Shown: positions 26,566 to 35,386 of the stretch, in pieces
How the letters are laid out: the number at the start of each line of letters is the position of its first letter
Position numbering within the stretch: the first letter of the stretch is position 1
Source of the DNA: Pedobacter ginsengisoli
GTDB taxonomy: Bacteria; Bacteroidota; Bacteroidia; Sphingobacteriales; Sphingobacteriaceae
Assembly (NCBI RefSeq): GCF_030244015.1
Contig: NZ_JASSYX010000004.1
Location: forward strand, 310,001-374,000
Direction of reading: 5' to 3'
DNA: 64,000 bases
Position numbers and translations under genes: made by a program
Notes under the pieces: generated by a model
Seen by the model: the letters and a program-made list of their open reading frames with translations, nothing else
Databases searched by the model: none
Told to the model about the DNA's origin: nothing

Positions 26566-27126
26566 CTAATGAAACAATCTATGATAACCGGTTTTGTAAT
26601 TTAAGTCTTCGCTCCGCATTCTAATGACCCTGGCCGGCACACCGCCAACAATTGCATAAGGCATTACATCTTTGGTTACCACCGCACCTGCCGCCACCAA
26701 AGCTCCCTTACCGATAGATACACCCGGCAATATGACCACCCTTGTTCCGATCCAAACATAGTCTCCAATAGTCACAGGTTTACTTCTGCCTTCAAATTCC
26801 GCTGAATCGACGTTATGATCTGCTGTGAGGATGATCACCTGCTCAGAGATGGAAACATTTTCTCCTATACTTATTCCTCCCCGGTTATCCAGTCTGCAGC
26901 GTTGGTTGATTACTGAATTTTCACCTATATTAAAGTTAGTAGTACAATCAAATTTACAGTGCATTAATATGGAACAATTAGGCCCAATATTAAACTTCAT
27001 GATGTTGCGGTAATAAAAATTCCTGAAAGTATGGCTTGGAAACCCTGCGACCCACTCATTGCACAGGTACAGCCTGAACTCGGAGAGGACCTTTTTCCAT
27101 CGCCAATTGCCTGCCGGTTTATTCAT
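26566..27126 (-). CDS. Hexapeptide-repeat acyltransferase
   Basis: A 186-residue protein from ATG 27126, which begins MNKPAGNWRWKKVLSEFRLY; the frame is open to 27171 inside the flippase gene but that segment is not part of the family. Hexapeptide repeats cover about 60-165 (NIGENSVINQRCRL, SIGENVSISEQVII, TIGDYVWIGTRVVIL). The catalytic-type His is in LTADHNVDS. VGGVPARVI marks the C-terminal end. The start overlaps the upstream flippase stop by 8 nt. Probable O-acetylation of the exopolysaccharide subunit. Confidence 0.88.
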   Translation of the reverse strand: MNKPAGNWRWKKVLSEFRLYLCNEWVAGFPSHTFRNFYYRNIMKFNIGPNCSILMHCKFDCTTNFNIGENSVINQRCRLDNRGGISIGENVSISEQVIILTADHNVDSAEFEGRSKPVTIGDYVWIGTRVVILPGVSIGKGALVAAGAVVTKDVMPYAIVGGVPARVIRMRSEDLNYKTGYHRLFH

Positions 27127-28384
27127 AAGAAAGCCCCATTGATGTAAAACCCCTGTAAAAAAAATAACCACAGTAGAGCAGCAATGCTATGCACCCATTG
27201 ATCACAGAAAGGATCAGCACATTATAGAGTAAACTCAGATCCATATACCAGATCAGCGCCACCTGAACAACAACACTTACAGATATGTGCAACACAGGAG
27301 CTATCGCCCACCCTCTGGCCACAGAAAGATAGTTGGCAACTCCCGCCATCAGTTTAAGACAAGCCGCTATTGTTACGAGTATCAGCGCAGCATTCAAGTT
27401 GCTGTATTTTGGCCCGAGAATAAACAGCACCTGATCAGAAAACACATAAAACACTGCACATATTGCACAGCTTATGAGGAATAAGGCGCACAATATCTGT
27501 AGAAATCTTAATATCAGTAATTTAGAAATCTGGGGAAGGCGTGCGAACCGTGGAATGATCAATGTCGAAAACATCACGCTAATAAGGCCTAACATACCTG
27601 CAATTCTTTCCAGTGCACCAAGCTGTGCAATATTAGTGGTATCGCCAAAAATGGAAATCAGCCAAATGGTGATTTGGCTCGAAGCACAATAATAGATTGT
27701 ACTTGGCATGGTACGTTTTAGCATTTGCACAATGTCACTTTTCACTTCCCGATCAGCAGACTGCTCCATATCGGCATACTTCAGTGCTCTTTTTCGCAGC
27801 TTTACATTTGCCCAAAACCTCGTCACACCGGTACAGGCCATTGCAATGACCGTTAATGGCAAAAAATAAAGCGCAGAAATCAACAATATAAAACGACTGA
27901 CATTAGCCTGCAACTGATTCTTTTGCAATGCCGCGATATCCTGGTTGAGTTTCATAGGGATTTCGTATAACGTATCGGATAAAGCCGTGTAAAATGCCGG
28001 GATCAATGACAAAGTAATTAGTAAAGCCATAGACCAACTGGCGTCGTGACGGATAAGCAGGTACAAAAGCAGCGGTAATGCTATAATGAGTGTAAGCAGT
28101 GCAAATTTTCGCCGGAGGTCAATTCCTGTAACTATTACTTTCCCAAGGTTTTCCCTGCTGTTCCATACCTTACCTCCATTTGACAAGATGCCGGCACCTA
28201 TACCACTATCGGCCATAACGGTTGTAGTGGCCAGCATAGAATTGGCCAGCGTATAAAGCGCAAATTCACTGGTAGACAAAAGTCGTATAATCAAGATCCC
28301 ACTGATCAGGCCTAATGCCTGCACGAGGATTTGAACCGATCCTGTGATGGAAATTAAGCGCCCCCACTCCATCCAGCCTTTCAT
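27119..28384 (-). CDS. Polysaccharide flippase-like membrane protein (Wzx candidate, MVF fold)
   Basis: A 421-residue protein with about twelve transmembrane helices, including an N-terminal helix GSVQILVQALGLISGILIIR and the LSTSEFALYTLANS segment common in Wzx/MATE-related exporters. It has no catalytic motifs, as expected for a flippase. Its position directly after the chain-length kinase and before the transferases fits a Wzx that moves the lipid-linked repeat unit to the periplasmic face. It starts 2 nt after the Wzc-like gene. Confidence 0.8.
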   Translation of the reverse strand: MKGWMEWGRLISITGSVQILVQALGLISGILIIRLLSTSEFALYTLANSMLATTTVMADSGIGAGILSNGGKVWNSRENLGKVIVTGIDLRRKFALLTLIIALPLLLYLLIRHDASWSMALLITLSLIPAFYTALSDTLYEIPMKLNQDIAALQKNQLQANVSRFILLISALYFLPLTVIAMACTGVTRFWANVKLRKRALKYADMEQSADREVKSDIVQMLKRTMPSTIYYCASSQITIWLISIFGDTTNIAQLGALERIAGMLGLISVMFSTLIIPRFARLPQISKLLILRFLQILCALFLISCAICAVFYVFSDQVLFILGPKYSNLNAALILVTIAACLKLMAGVANYLSVARGWAIAPVLHISVSVVVQVALIWYMDLSLLYNVLILSVINGCIALLLYCGYFFYRGFTSMGLSYE

Positions 28385-28386
28385 GT

Positions 28387-30756
28387 CTATTTCTTTTTCA
28401 GTTTTCCAAAAAGACCTTTCTTCTCTTCTTTCGCACCATATGCATAACCATAGCCAAATCCATAACCATAGCCATAGCTGGCACTGCTCTTTACATCATT
28501 GACCAGTAACGCAATATTGCTCATTTTTTTATTTGCATAAATATCCTGAGGAATAACGAGCTGATCCTTATGTGTGTAGCGTTGCCTAACTACATACAAT
28601 GTCAGATCTGCGAATTTACTCAACAGCTGTGCATCAGTTACCATTCCAACTGGCGGCGCATCAATAATGACATGATCAAAGTTTTCAGCAAGGTACTTGA
28701 TCAGCAGATCCGTACGCTCATTCATAATGATTTCAGCCGGATTTGGGGGAAGATTTCCGGAGCTGATCACAAAAAGATTTTCATTAGTTCCTGATGGTTT
28801 GATGATCATTTCCGGAGACACATCCTTGTTAACGATATAATTGGTAAAACCAAAATCATTCTTAATATTCAGTTTGTTAGACAGATTCGGTCTGCGCAGG
28901 TCCATCTCCATCATGACTACCCTTTTGCCTGAAATTGCAAGAACAGTTGCTAGATTTAAGGAGATGAATGATTTACCTTCACCAGACATACTCGAAGTCA
29001 TCAGAATGGTTTTTTCCTTTCCTTTTAAAAAGAAAGACAAGTTTGTCCTCAATGATCTGAACTGCTCCGAAATTGGTGTTCTGGAATCCTGCGCAACAAC
29101 GATGGTCTGTCTGTGCTCAGTACTGTGCCCGATTTCCCCAATAATAGGAACACGGGTATAATTTCTTATCTGAGTCCTGGAAATGATCCGGGTATTCAAT
29201 TTATCCTTCATCAAAATCACGCCTATCGGAATCAGCAGACCAAGGATGCATCCGTAACCATACAAGTTAACTTTTTTTGGACTGATCGGTCCCTTGGACA
29301 CCGGTGGCTCAATCACCCTGCAGTTAGAGATATTAGACGTTTTTGAAATCGCTGTCTCCTCCCTTTTTTGAAGTAAAAATACATAAAGCTCCTGTTTAAT
29401 CTGCTGCTGCCTGGATAAGTCAAGGTAGGTTCTTTCGACAGCAGGCACCTTTCTTACCTGACCGGCAATCCTGTTGGATTGCGACAAGACCCTTCTTTTT
29501 GTAATTTCCAAAGATCTTTTTAGCCCCCTCAGACTGGAGAGCATATCTGCCCTGGCGCTTGCAATTTGCGTGTTCAGGTTTTGAACATAAGGATTTGCCT
29601 CGGTCTGGCTTAAACTGCTCCTCTCCTTTTCAAGTACAATGGTATTGTACCTTTCAATCAGCGCTGCAAAACCCGGATCCTCAAGTAGTGCTCCACTTGG
29701 GACTATCCGTTCAGTGGCGTTTGCATTACTCAGATATTGTTCCAGTGAATTTAAGACACTCAGCTGTGTTTCAGTTTTCCCAAGATCATCTACAGATTCC
29801 TTAGTAGAGGTGATCAGCTGAGTAGCCTGTGCGGAAAGGTCTGTGATCTGATTGCGCTGCTTAAAGCTCTGAACATTTCCTTCAATGCTTCCTAGCTCCT
29901 GACCAACATAGATCAATCTGTTTTCTATAAAGGCAATGGTGCTATCTGCTATTCTGTTCTTATCCGTAAGCGCACTTTCTATATAGGCTGCGGTAAGCCG
30001 GTTTAAAACATCTTCTGATTTTCTCGGCACTTCACCTGTAAAATCCAGAGATACGATCTTAACCATAAGTATCGGTATCTGAACCTCCAGACGCTCCATA
30101 AAATCGTCAACAGTCTCTCTTACCGTTCCAATTTTAACTGTATAGGACTGGTCTGGATCAGATCTTCCGACACCTCGTTCGATCAATACTTTACCCAATC
30201 CGGGAACAGTAAACTGCTGATAAAGATTTACATCCCTCGTATACTCTTCACCGGTCACTTCTACCTCTCCGCTTACACTTACCTTATTCCCGTTTATTCT
30301 TACCTCCATGGTTTGTTCCAGGATGCTGTCGGGTGAAGAAAGTACGGTGAGTTTGAACGGTGCAGTATGGTACAATTCTACAAGTCTTACATTACCGTTG
30401 TGAAAATAGCTGATGTAGGCTTTAAGTTCTCTGACAACCTTTTCCATAAGTACCCGGGTCCTCAAAACTTCAGCCTCGGCCTCGGCATTGTTACCCATTC
30501 CAAATCTACCGCCAAATGCCTTTGACATGGCATCGTCTCCCGGATTTGGAGCTTTATCTTCAGTGATCAGAATTTTCGATCCCGTTGCATATACAGGAGA
30601 GGTGTACCTCAGGTAGAGGAAGGAAATCAACAGACAGATGGCAAGGGAAATGATTAACCAGTACCAATTATTGACAAATTTTGCGTTCAGCTGTTTAAAG
30701 TTAAACTGATTTTTTTCTCCGAAGAAATCATCCTGAAGCTGTTTGGTATTGCTCAT
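28387..30756 (-). CDS. Polysaccharide chain-length tyrosine autokinase (Wzc/ExoP type)
   Basis: A 789-residue fusion. The N-terminal Wzz domain has a transmembrane helix (about 30-50) and a long periplasmic part with helical coiled segments (about 270-470). A second helix lies near 500-520, followed by a cytoplasmic BY-kinase domain with Walker A SSMSGEGKS (588-596), Walker A' VVMMEMDLRRP (613-623) and Walker B HVIIDAPP (695-702). The C-terminus carries the tyrosine cluster YGYGYGFGYGYAYG (about 761-774) and a lysine-rich end. It controls polymer length and export with the Wza-like protein encoded just upstream, by cycles of tyrosine phosphorylation. Confidence 0.93.
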   Translation of the reverse strand: MSNTKQLQDDFFGEKNQFNFKQLNAKFVNNWYWLIISLAICLLISFLYLRYTSPVYATGSKILITEDKAPNPGDDAMSKAFGGRFGMGNNAEAEAEVLRTRVLMEKVVRELKAYISYFHNGNVRLVELYHTAPFKLTVLSSPDSILEQTMEVRINGNKVSVSGEVEVTGEEYTRDVNLYQQFTVPGLGKVLIERGVGRSDPDQSYTVKIGTVRETVDDFMERLEVQIPILMVKIVSLDFTGEVPRKSEDVLNRLTAAYIESALTDKNRIADSTIAFIENRLIYVGQELGSIEGNVQSFKQRNQITDLSAQATQLITSTKESVDDLGKTETQLSVLNSLEQYLSNANATERIVPSGALLEDPGFAALIERYNTIVLEKERSSLSQTEANPYVQNLNTQIASARADMLSSLRGLKRSLEITKRRVLSQSNRIAGQVRKVPAVERTYLDLSRQQQIKQELYVFLLQKREETAISKTSNISNCRVIEPPVSKGPISPKKVNLYGYGCILGLLIPIGVILMKDKLNTRIISRTQIRNYTRVPIIGEIGHSTEHRQTIVVAQDSRTPISEQFRSLRTNLSFFLKGKEKTILMTSSMSGEGKSFISLNLATVLAISGKRVVMMEMDLRRPNLSNKLNIKNDFGFTNYIVNKDVSPEMIIKPSGTNENLFVISSGNLPPNPAEIIMNERTDLLIKYLAENFDHVIIDAPPVGMVTDAQLLSKFADLTLYVVRQRYTHKDQLVIPQDIYANKKMSNIALLVNDVKSSASYGYGYGFGYGYAYGAKEEKKGLFGKLKKK

Positions 30757-30774
30757 GGTGTGGTGTAAAATAAC

Positions 30775-31563
30775 TTAAAATCTTGCTATTGCGGTTATGA
30801 TCAGCGTGGCAGCAGCAATCGCTATTGTGATGATCTGAAATTTAGGTGCATTGTTGGTTGAAATCTTCGCCTTATTGGGTTCGATGTACAGCACGTCATT
30901 CTGTTTTAGGTAAAAATAGGGTGACGCCATCAATTCTGAAGAATTGAGGTTCAACCTGGCAATTTCCTTATACGCTCCATTGTTGCGGATCAACATCACA
31001 TCCTCCCGCTTTCCAAAGATTGTAAGATCTCCGGCCAGCGAAATTGCGTCTAAGACGGAGATTTTTTCATTGGGGATGGTATAGGAAGCCGGCCTAGCTA
31101 CCTCTCCCAATACAGTGATCTTGAAGTTTGCAAAGCGCACTTGTATAGTGGGGTTCTTATAATAAGTTGAAGCCTTTTTCCTGATCACCTCTTTAGCTTC
31201 CGAAGTACTCATTTCCGCTACTTTGATCATACCTAGCATAGGCATCTCTATGAATCCTTCCTTATCCACCAAAAAACCATTCGGTGCAGCATCATTCGGA
31301 CCCATTGTGTTGTTCCCTGATGTGCCGCCGCCCTGGTTTACAGCTGTGGTAGCACGCGGATCAATAGTTTGAATATTGACTGTCAGAATATCATCAGTTT
31401 GTATCAGCGGTTCGAAATATTCTGCTGAAGCCTTATGACTTACACTCTCACTTCCTATATCGGAAAAATAAACACTTTTCTTTCCTGTACCACACGAAGA
31501 AACGATAAGAATTAATAAAACGCCTGTAAATAAGGCAGAAAAGCTGCGTAATTGTTTTAACAT
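30775..31563 (-). CDS. Polysaccharide export outer-membrane lipoprotein (Wza-like, SLBB)
   Basis: A 262-residue lipoprotein with lipobox LIVSSC (Cys24). The poly-export domain spans about 50-150 (IQTDDILTVNIQTIDP, then GFIEMPMLGMIKV), followed by an SLBB domain (about 150-235, ITVLGEVARPASYTIPNEKISVLDAI split by short loops). A C-terminal hydrophobic helix (about 238-260) is shared with short Bacteroidota Wza proteins. It should form the export channel across the periplasm and outer membrane with the kinase encoded 18 nt downstream. It lies 5 nt after the Wzi-like gene. Confidence 0.92.
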   Translation of the reverse strand: MLKQLRSFSALFTGVLLILIVSSCGTGKKSVYFSDIGSESVSHKASAEYFEPLIQTDDILTVNIQTIDPRATTAVNQGGGTSGNNTMGPNDAAPNGFLVDKEGFIEMPMLGMIKVAEMSTSEAKEVIRKKASTYYKNPTIQVRFANFKITVLGEVARPASYTIPNEKISVLDAISLAGDLTIFGKREDVMLIRNNGAYKEIARLNLNSSELMASPYFYLKQNDVLYIEPNKAKISTNNAPKFQIITIAIAAATLIITAIARF

Positions 31564-31568
31564 ATTTT

Positions 31569-33134
31569 TTATTTAAAATCGTATAACATCCCAAATTGCA
31601 ATTGAAGGTTATTTGCTCCGGGATCAGCATATTGATAGTTAACAGACCTGACATAAGCCACCTGAGAACTCAGCAAAAAATCCTTCCAGTTCCAGTCAAA
31701 TTTGCCTGCAAAAGACAAGTCCCACCATTTTTTATCGAAACTGGAGAGCGACGCATTATTCGTCAAATTTTCAAACCTCAGCCCTATTCTTTTTAATCCG
31801 TTGATCCAGCTCACCTCGAAAGACTGCAGATTGGCGTCAGGGCCAATGCCGGCACCCAACACCTGGCCCTTGTTGGTATAACCTGCAGGTACAAGCCTGT
31901 GTTTATACCATACAGGCTGTGCTCTTATTTTTCCCGTATTTGATCCCTCCATCTGGGTCAATTCTACTCCAAATTGTATATACGTGTCTTTAGGGATTAA
32001 TGAGACTAACTTCTTGAAACCCACAATGTATGCCCGAGAATGTTCTGGTTCGGACAATGCATCTCTTATATCCCAGGGAAAATCATTTCTGCCAAATTGC
32101 CCATAAATCTCGGCTTTACTTTCAGGCAATACCCATCTGGCGAATGCCGAAAAATACTGATCTCTTTTCCTTTGATCTTCGGTGTGTTCACCGTTCGGAC
32201 CAGCAGCATCCAGATTTTTCTTTGTTCCTGATGAAAATATTGGCAGATAATCACTAAATCCATTGCCCATATCTTTATTATAAACCACAAAAGACCGGTC
32301 AAAGCCTATAAATAATCCAGGCACCCACTTAGGCTGATAGGTAAAAATCATTGCATTGATATACCTCCAGTCATCAGGTTTCTCTGTATAAAGTTCCCCT
32401 TCCAGCTTAGCCACCCCCGAATTTTCCAGCCGCCCGGCTATAATCTGCGCCTCAAAAGAACCGATCGCAGTCTTAACTGGCTTGGAAGTGTTCAAAGTAA
32501 GGTGCTTAAATCCCGCGGCATTATTGCTCATCACTAAAGAACTCCTCGATCCCGGACCCCACCAAAGGTTTTCATTCGATAAGCCAACTGAAACCGGATC
32601 AAATGTTACACGGATATTGCTTTGTCCCCAGTCAAACTTTGAATATGGTCCGTCCCCCACACGGGAAGGCAGGTCAATTGAATTGGAAAAATCTGCGTAA
32701 GCAAGTGTAAACCTATCGCCATGTATTCTTTCCTGTATTTCTGTATAGTCATTGTTTTCCGCGTAGACCACCTCCGGACGGAATTGAATGCTCACAGGGC
32801 CGGCTTTAGCAAAAAAACCACCCGACAGTTGGGTCTGATAACCTTTAGACGCGATCATAGATCCGTCATTCATTCCATACGGATGATGTGCATTGATCTG
32901 GTTCTTCCAAACTAAAGGCAAAGGATAAATAATCATTTTCCCTTCTTTTTTTGGAGCGACATTTATCGGTCTGACCATATAAGAAACTCCAGTAGTATCT
33001 TTCACGAGCAGTTGTTGTCTTCTGAAGGCCTCTTCAGTACTCTCAAACAGACCAACTGGCAAGGTTTGCGCATCAACCGCGATCGAACACAACAAACAGA
33101 ACAAGAAAACCGGAAAAAAGAAGCGTAAATTCAT
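31569..33134 (-). CDS. Capsule assembly Wzi-like outer-membrane protein
   Basis: A 521-residue beta-barrel protein with a signal peptide (about 1-22). The pattern MIASKGYQTQLSGGFFAKAG, FDWGQSNIRVTF, LSNENLWWGPGSRSSLVMSNNAAGF and the C-terminal aromatic strand end QFGMLYDFK follows the Wzi capsule-assembly family. Wzi anchors exported polysaccharide at the outer surface. It is the first gene of the 15-gene exopolysaccharide locus. A -7-like box lies 23 nt upstream and a tandem 9-bp motif about 77 nt upstream. Confidence 0.88.
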   Translation of the reverse strand: MNLRFFFPVFLFCLLCSIAVDAQTLPVGLFESTEEAFRRQQLLVKDTTGVSYMVRPINVAPKKEGKMIIYPLPLVWKNQINAHHPYGMNDGSMIASKGYQTQLSGGFFAKAGPVSIQFRPEVVYAENNDYTEIQERIHGDRFTLAYADFSNSIDLPSRVGDGPYSKFDWGQSNIRVTFDPVSVGLSNENLWWGPGSRSSLVMSNNAAGFKHLTLNTSKPVKTAIGSFEAQIIAGRLENSGVAKLEGELYTEKPDDWRYINAMIFTYQPKWVPGLFIGFDRSFVVYNKDMGNGFSDYLPIFSSGTKKNLDAAGPNGEHTEDQRKRDQYFSAFARWVLPESKAEIYGQFGRNDFPWDIRDALSEPEHSRAYIVGFKKLVSLIPKDTYIQFGVELTQMEGSNTGKIRAQPVWYKHRLVPAGYTNKGQVLGAGIGPDANLQSFEVSWINGLKRIGLRFENLTNNASLSSFDKKWWDLSFAGKFDWNWKDFLLSSQVAYVRSVNYQYADPGANNLQLQFGMLYDFK

Positions 33135-33156
33135 ATAGTCAAAACATCTACAGAAA

Positions 33157-33164
33157 CAAATATA
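33157..33164 (-). promoter_or_regulatory. Candidate -7 box for the exopolysaccharide operon
   Basis: TATATTTG on the minus strand matches TAnnTTTG, in the 173-nt divergent gap before the wzi-like gene. No clear -33 element is seen. The leader would be short (about 15-18 nt). Confidence 0.4.
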
Positions 33165-33210
33165 TATAGATCATCATCTTGCGAGCCATAAATCCATTCA
33201 TCCAAACCAT

Positions 33211-33228
33211 AATGAACAAAATGAACAA
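33211..33228. repeat. Perfect tandem 9-bp repeat upstream of the exopolysaccharide operon
   Basis: AATGAACAA occurs twice with no gap, in the divergent region between the wzi-like gene and the acyltransferase gene at 33308. Near-copies occur at 17103-17120 and 19025-19042, the other two gaps of the same locus. Possible binding site for an activator or repressor. Confidence 0.55.
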
Positions 33229-33307
33229 GCAAAAAACATGACGCTTCCTTTATTTTCGACAGAAATTTAAATGTCTCAGGTATTTTTGCCTTGCGCCTCA
33301 TCAAAAC

Positions 33308-34285
33308 ATGCTAAAATCTAAAAAGCTCACAAGTCTGGAAATATTAAGAGGCATTTCCGTACTGGCTGTCTGCTTTAACCATTTCGCAAATTCGATAGCA
33401 GGAGGAACTGTATTACCCGGATTTTTTAAAGGAATTGAAAAGTATACCGTAAACAGTATTGACATCTTTTTTGTCATTTCAGGATTGGTAATTCCATATA
33501 GTCTGCACCTGGCCAGGTATACGGTAAGATCGTATTTTCAATTTGTCTACAAGCGTTTTTTACGCATGCACCCGCCGTATCTTATTGCTTTGGCGCTCAC
33601 CCTGATACTTGCGGCAATTTCTTATCACCTCAGGAACCAGCCCAATCCTGAAACGCCCGTCTCAATTATTAAAAGCCTCTTCTATGCTCATGTACCAACA
33701 AGTAATCCTGTATTTTGGACCCTGCGTGTAGAAGCCGAGTATTATCTGTTTATAGGACTTTTCTTTGTTTTATTGAACCGCTATAAAAATCTGTCTGTCC
33801 TATTGGGGTTTCCTGCCCTTCTTGCGCTAAGCCTAACCCCACTGGCAGCTCACTTTATGCTGCTCCAATACATTATATTTTTCCTGATCGGCATTACAGG
33901 CTATCTAATCTATACTTCAGAAAAGAAGCCGGTACTGGAACTCATCGTTTTAACTGCACTGATCATCTTCGTCTTTATCTACAAAGGCCCCGGTTCTGCA
34001 ATAGCTGCTGCGCTCACCATTGGAAGTATCATCTTTTACAAACAACCTGAACACGGGATTCTCGATTTTACGGGCAAGATCTCTTATTCACTTTATCTCA
34101 TCCATTTCCCGATAGGCATCAAACTGATCAACTTACTCGAACGGCGTGTTTCACCGGACTATTATTGGATCTTGTTCATTTTGGCTTCTGTTTGCACCTA
34201 TGCACTTGCGTGGCTATTCTGGAGATATATAGAAACGCCATTCGCAAAACTTTCTAAAAAGGTAAGATATGTCAGGGCAGAATAG
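33308..34285 (+). CDS. Acyltransferase 3 family membrane O-acyltransferase
   Basis: A 325-residue integral membrane protein with about ten helices. Family motifs are visible: SLEILRGISVLAVCFNHFAN at the start, DIFFVISGLVI, and LRVEAEYYLF in the middle, with a C-terminal ALAWLFWRYIETPFAKLSKK end. Such enzymes transfer acetyl or other acyl groups to surface glycans across the membrane. It is divergent from the exopolysaccharide operon and overlaps the next acyltransferase by 17 nt, so both probably modify the same polymer. Confidence 0.9.
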   Translation: MLKSKKLTSLEILRGISVLAVCFNHFANSIAGGTVLPGFFKGIEKYTVNSIDIFFVISGLVIPYSLHLARYTVRSYFQFVYKRFLRMHPPYLIALALTLILAAISYHLRNQPNPETPVSIIKSLFYAHVPTSNPVFWTLRVEAEYYLFIGLFFVLLNRYKNLSVLLGFPALLALSLTPLAAHFMLLQYIIFFLIGITGYLIYTSEKKPVLELIVLTALIIFVFIYKGPGSAIAAALTIGSIIFYKQPEHGILDFTGKISYSLYLIHFPIGIKLINLLERRVSPDYYWILFILASVCTYALAWLFWRYIETPFAKLSKKVRYVRAE

Positions 34286-35363
34286 AATAAAAAGCCTTGA
34301 CGGAATAAGAGGGACTTTTATCATTATGGTATTGATTGCGCACGCATTTCAAACTACCCCCGAATTTGCTGCCAATCACAAAATCTTCGTCTATTATATT
34401 TCGGGCTTCGGACATCTTGGAGTAAGGATATTTTTTGTCATGAGCGGCTACCTGATCACCAGACTCCTGCTCAAAGAACAAGAAAAAAACGGCAAAGTAA
34501 ACATCCGGGATTTTTACATCAGAAGAATGTTCAGGATTTTCCCCACATTCTTCCTTTACATCTTTGCCATCCTTCTGCTCAAATGGACCATTCTGCCCGA
34601 TATCTTCACGGATTATTCGCTAATACTATTTGCTGCATTCTATCTATGGAATTATAAGCATTTGTTCATCCACGACGTAGGTGCAGAAGCAGACAAAGGA
34701 AATTGGTTTATGGGTCATTTCTGGTCGCTTTCCATGGAAGAGCAGTTTTACCTGCTCTGGCCTGTTACCTTTGTCAAATTTAAAAGACTTACGCTCATTA
34801 AAATCATTCTGGTAATAGTCGCTATCATGCCATTTCTTAGGATCGTGACCTTTCTTTTTCTTCCAAACAGCAGGCCGCATGTCAGTGAAATGCTCCATAC
34901 CGGCGGCGACGCCATCATGATCGGCTGTTTGGCCGCATTGCTGGAACAAGCGCCGCAATTCAGAGAAAAATATTTCAAATACGTCGAAAATCAAAAACTC
35001 ATCGTCGTAGTGATGTTCTTTCTGTTCGTGATTTCCCCGGTTCTGACCTGGTACTTGCAGGCAGCATACAATCTGACCGTCGGAATTACCTTGAACAATA
35101 TCAGCATCATGTTCTTATTGTTCTGGGCCATGTACATCCCATCAAAAGCCTCCGATTTCCTCAATAAAAAATTCATTTCGCACCTTGGTATTGCCTCTTA
35201 TTCATTATATGTATGGCAGCAACTTTTCCTCACAGATAAAAATGATCTCTGGGTCAACAAGTTCCCTCAAAATATATTAGTGGCCATAACAGTAGGAATG
35301 GCTTCGCATTTACTGGCAGAAAAGCCAATTCTGAAATTAAAGAATAGATTTAAGAGGATTTAA
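34269..35363 (+). CDS. Acyltransferase 3 family membrane O-acyltransferase
   Basis: A 364-residue polytopic protein with the motifs RIKSLDGIRGTFIIMVLIAH, GHLGVRIFFVMSGYLITR, WSLSMEEQFYLLWP and HLLAEKPILKLKN, all typical of OafA/NodX-type acyltransferase 3. Start ATG 34269 lies inside the end of the upstream acyltransferase gene, implying coupled translation. It is only moderately similar to that neighbour (for example the differing RVEAEYYLF/SLSMEEQFYLL segments), so they may have different acceptors or acyl donors. Its stop converges on the NHL-repeat gene with a 23-nt gap. Confidence 0.9.
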   Translation: MSGQNRIKSLDGIRGTFIIMVLIAHAFQTTPEFAANHKIFVYYISGFGHLGVRIFFVMSGYLITRLLLKEQEKNGKVNIRDFYIRRMFRIFPTFFLYIFAILLLKWTILPDIFTDYSLILFAAFYLWNYKHLFIHDVGAEADKGNWFMGHFWSLSMEEQFYLLWPVTFVKFKRLTLIKIILVIVAIMPFLRIVTFLFLPNSRPHVSEMLHTGGDAIMIGCLAALLEQAPQFREKYFKYVENQKLIVVVMFFLFVISPVLTWYLQAAYNLTVGITLNNISIMFLLFWAMYIPSKASDFLNKKFISHLGIASYSLYVWQQLFLTDKNDLWVNKFPQNILVAITVGMASHLLAEKPILKLKNRFKRI

Positions 35364-35386
35364 GTGCTGTAATCTAAAGCAACACC

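Noticed and set aside
28440..28482. Short tandem-like DNA repeat suggesting a microsatellite or CRISPR-like array
   Set aside because: It encodes the Tyr/Gly tail of the BY-kinase in frame. No spaced identical repeats exist, so it is not an array.
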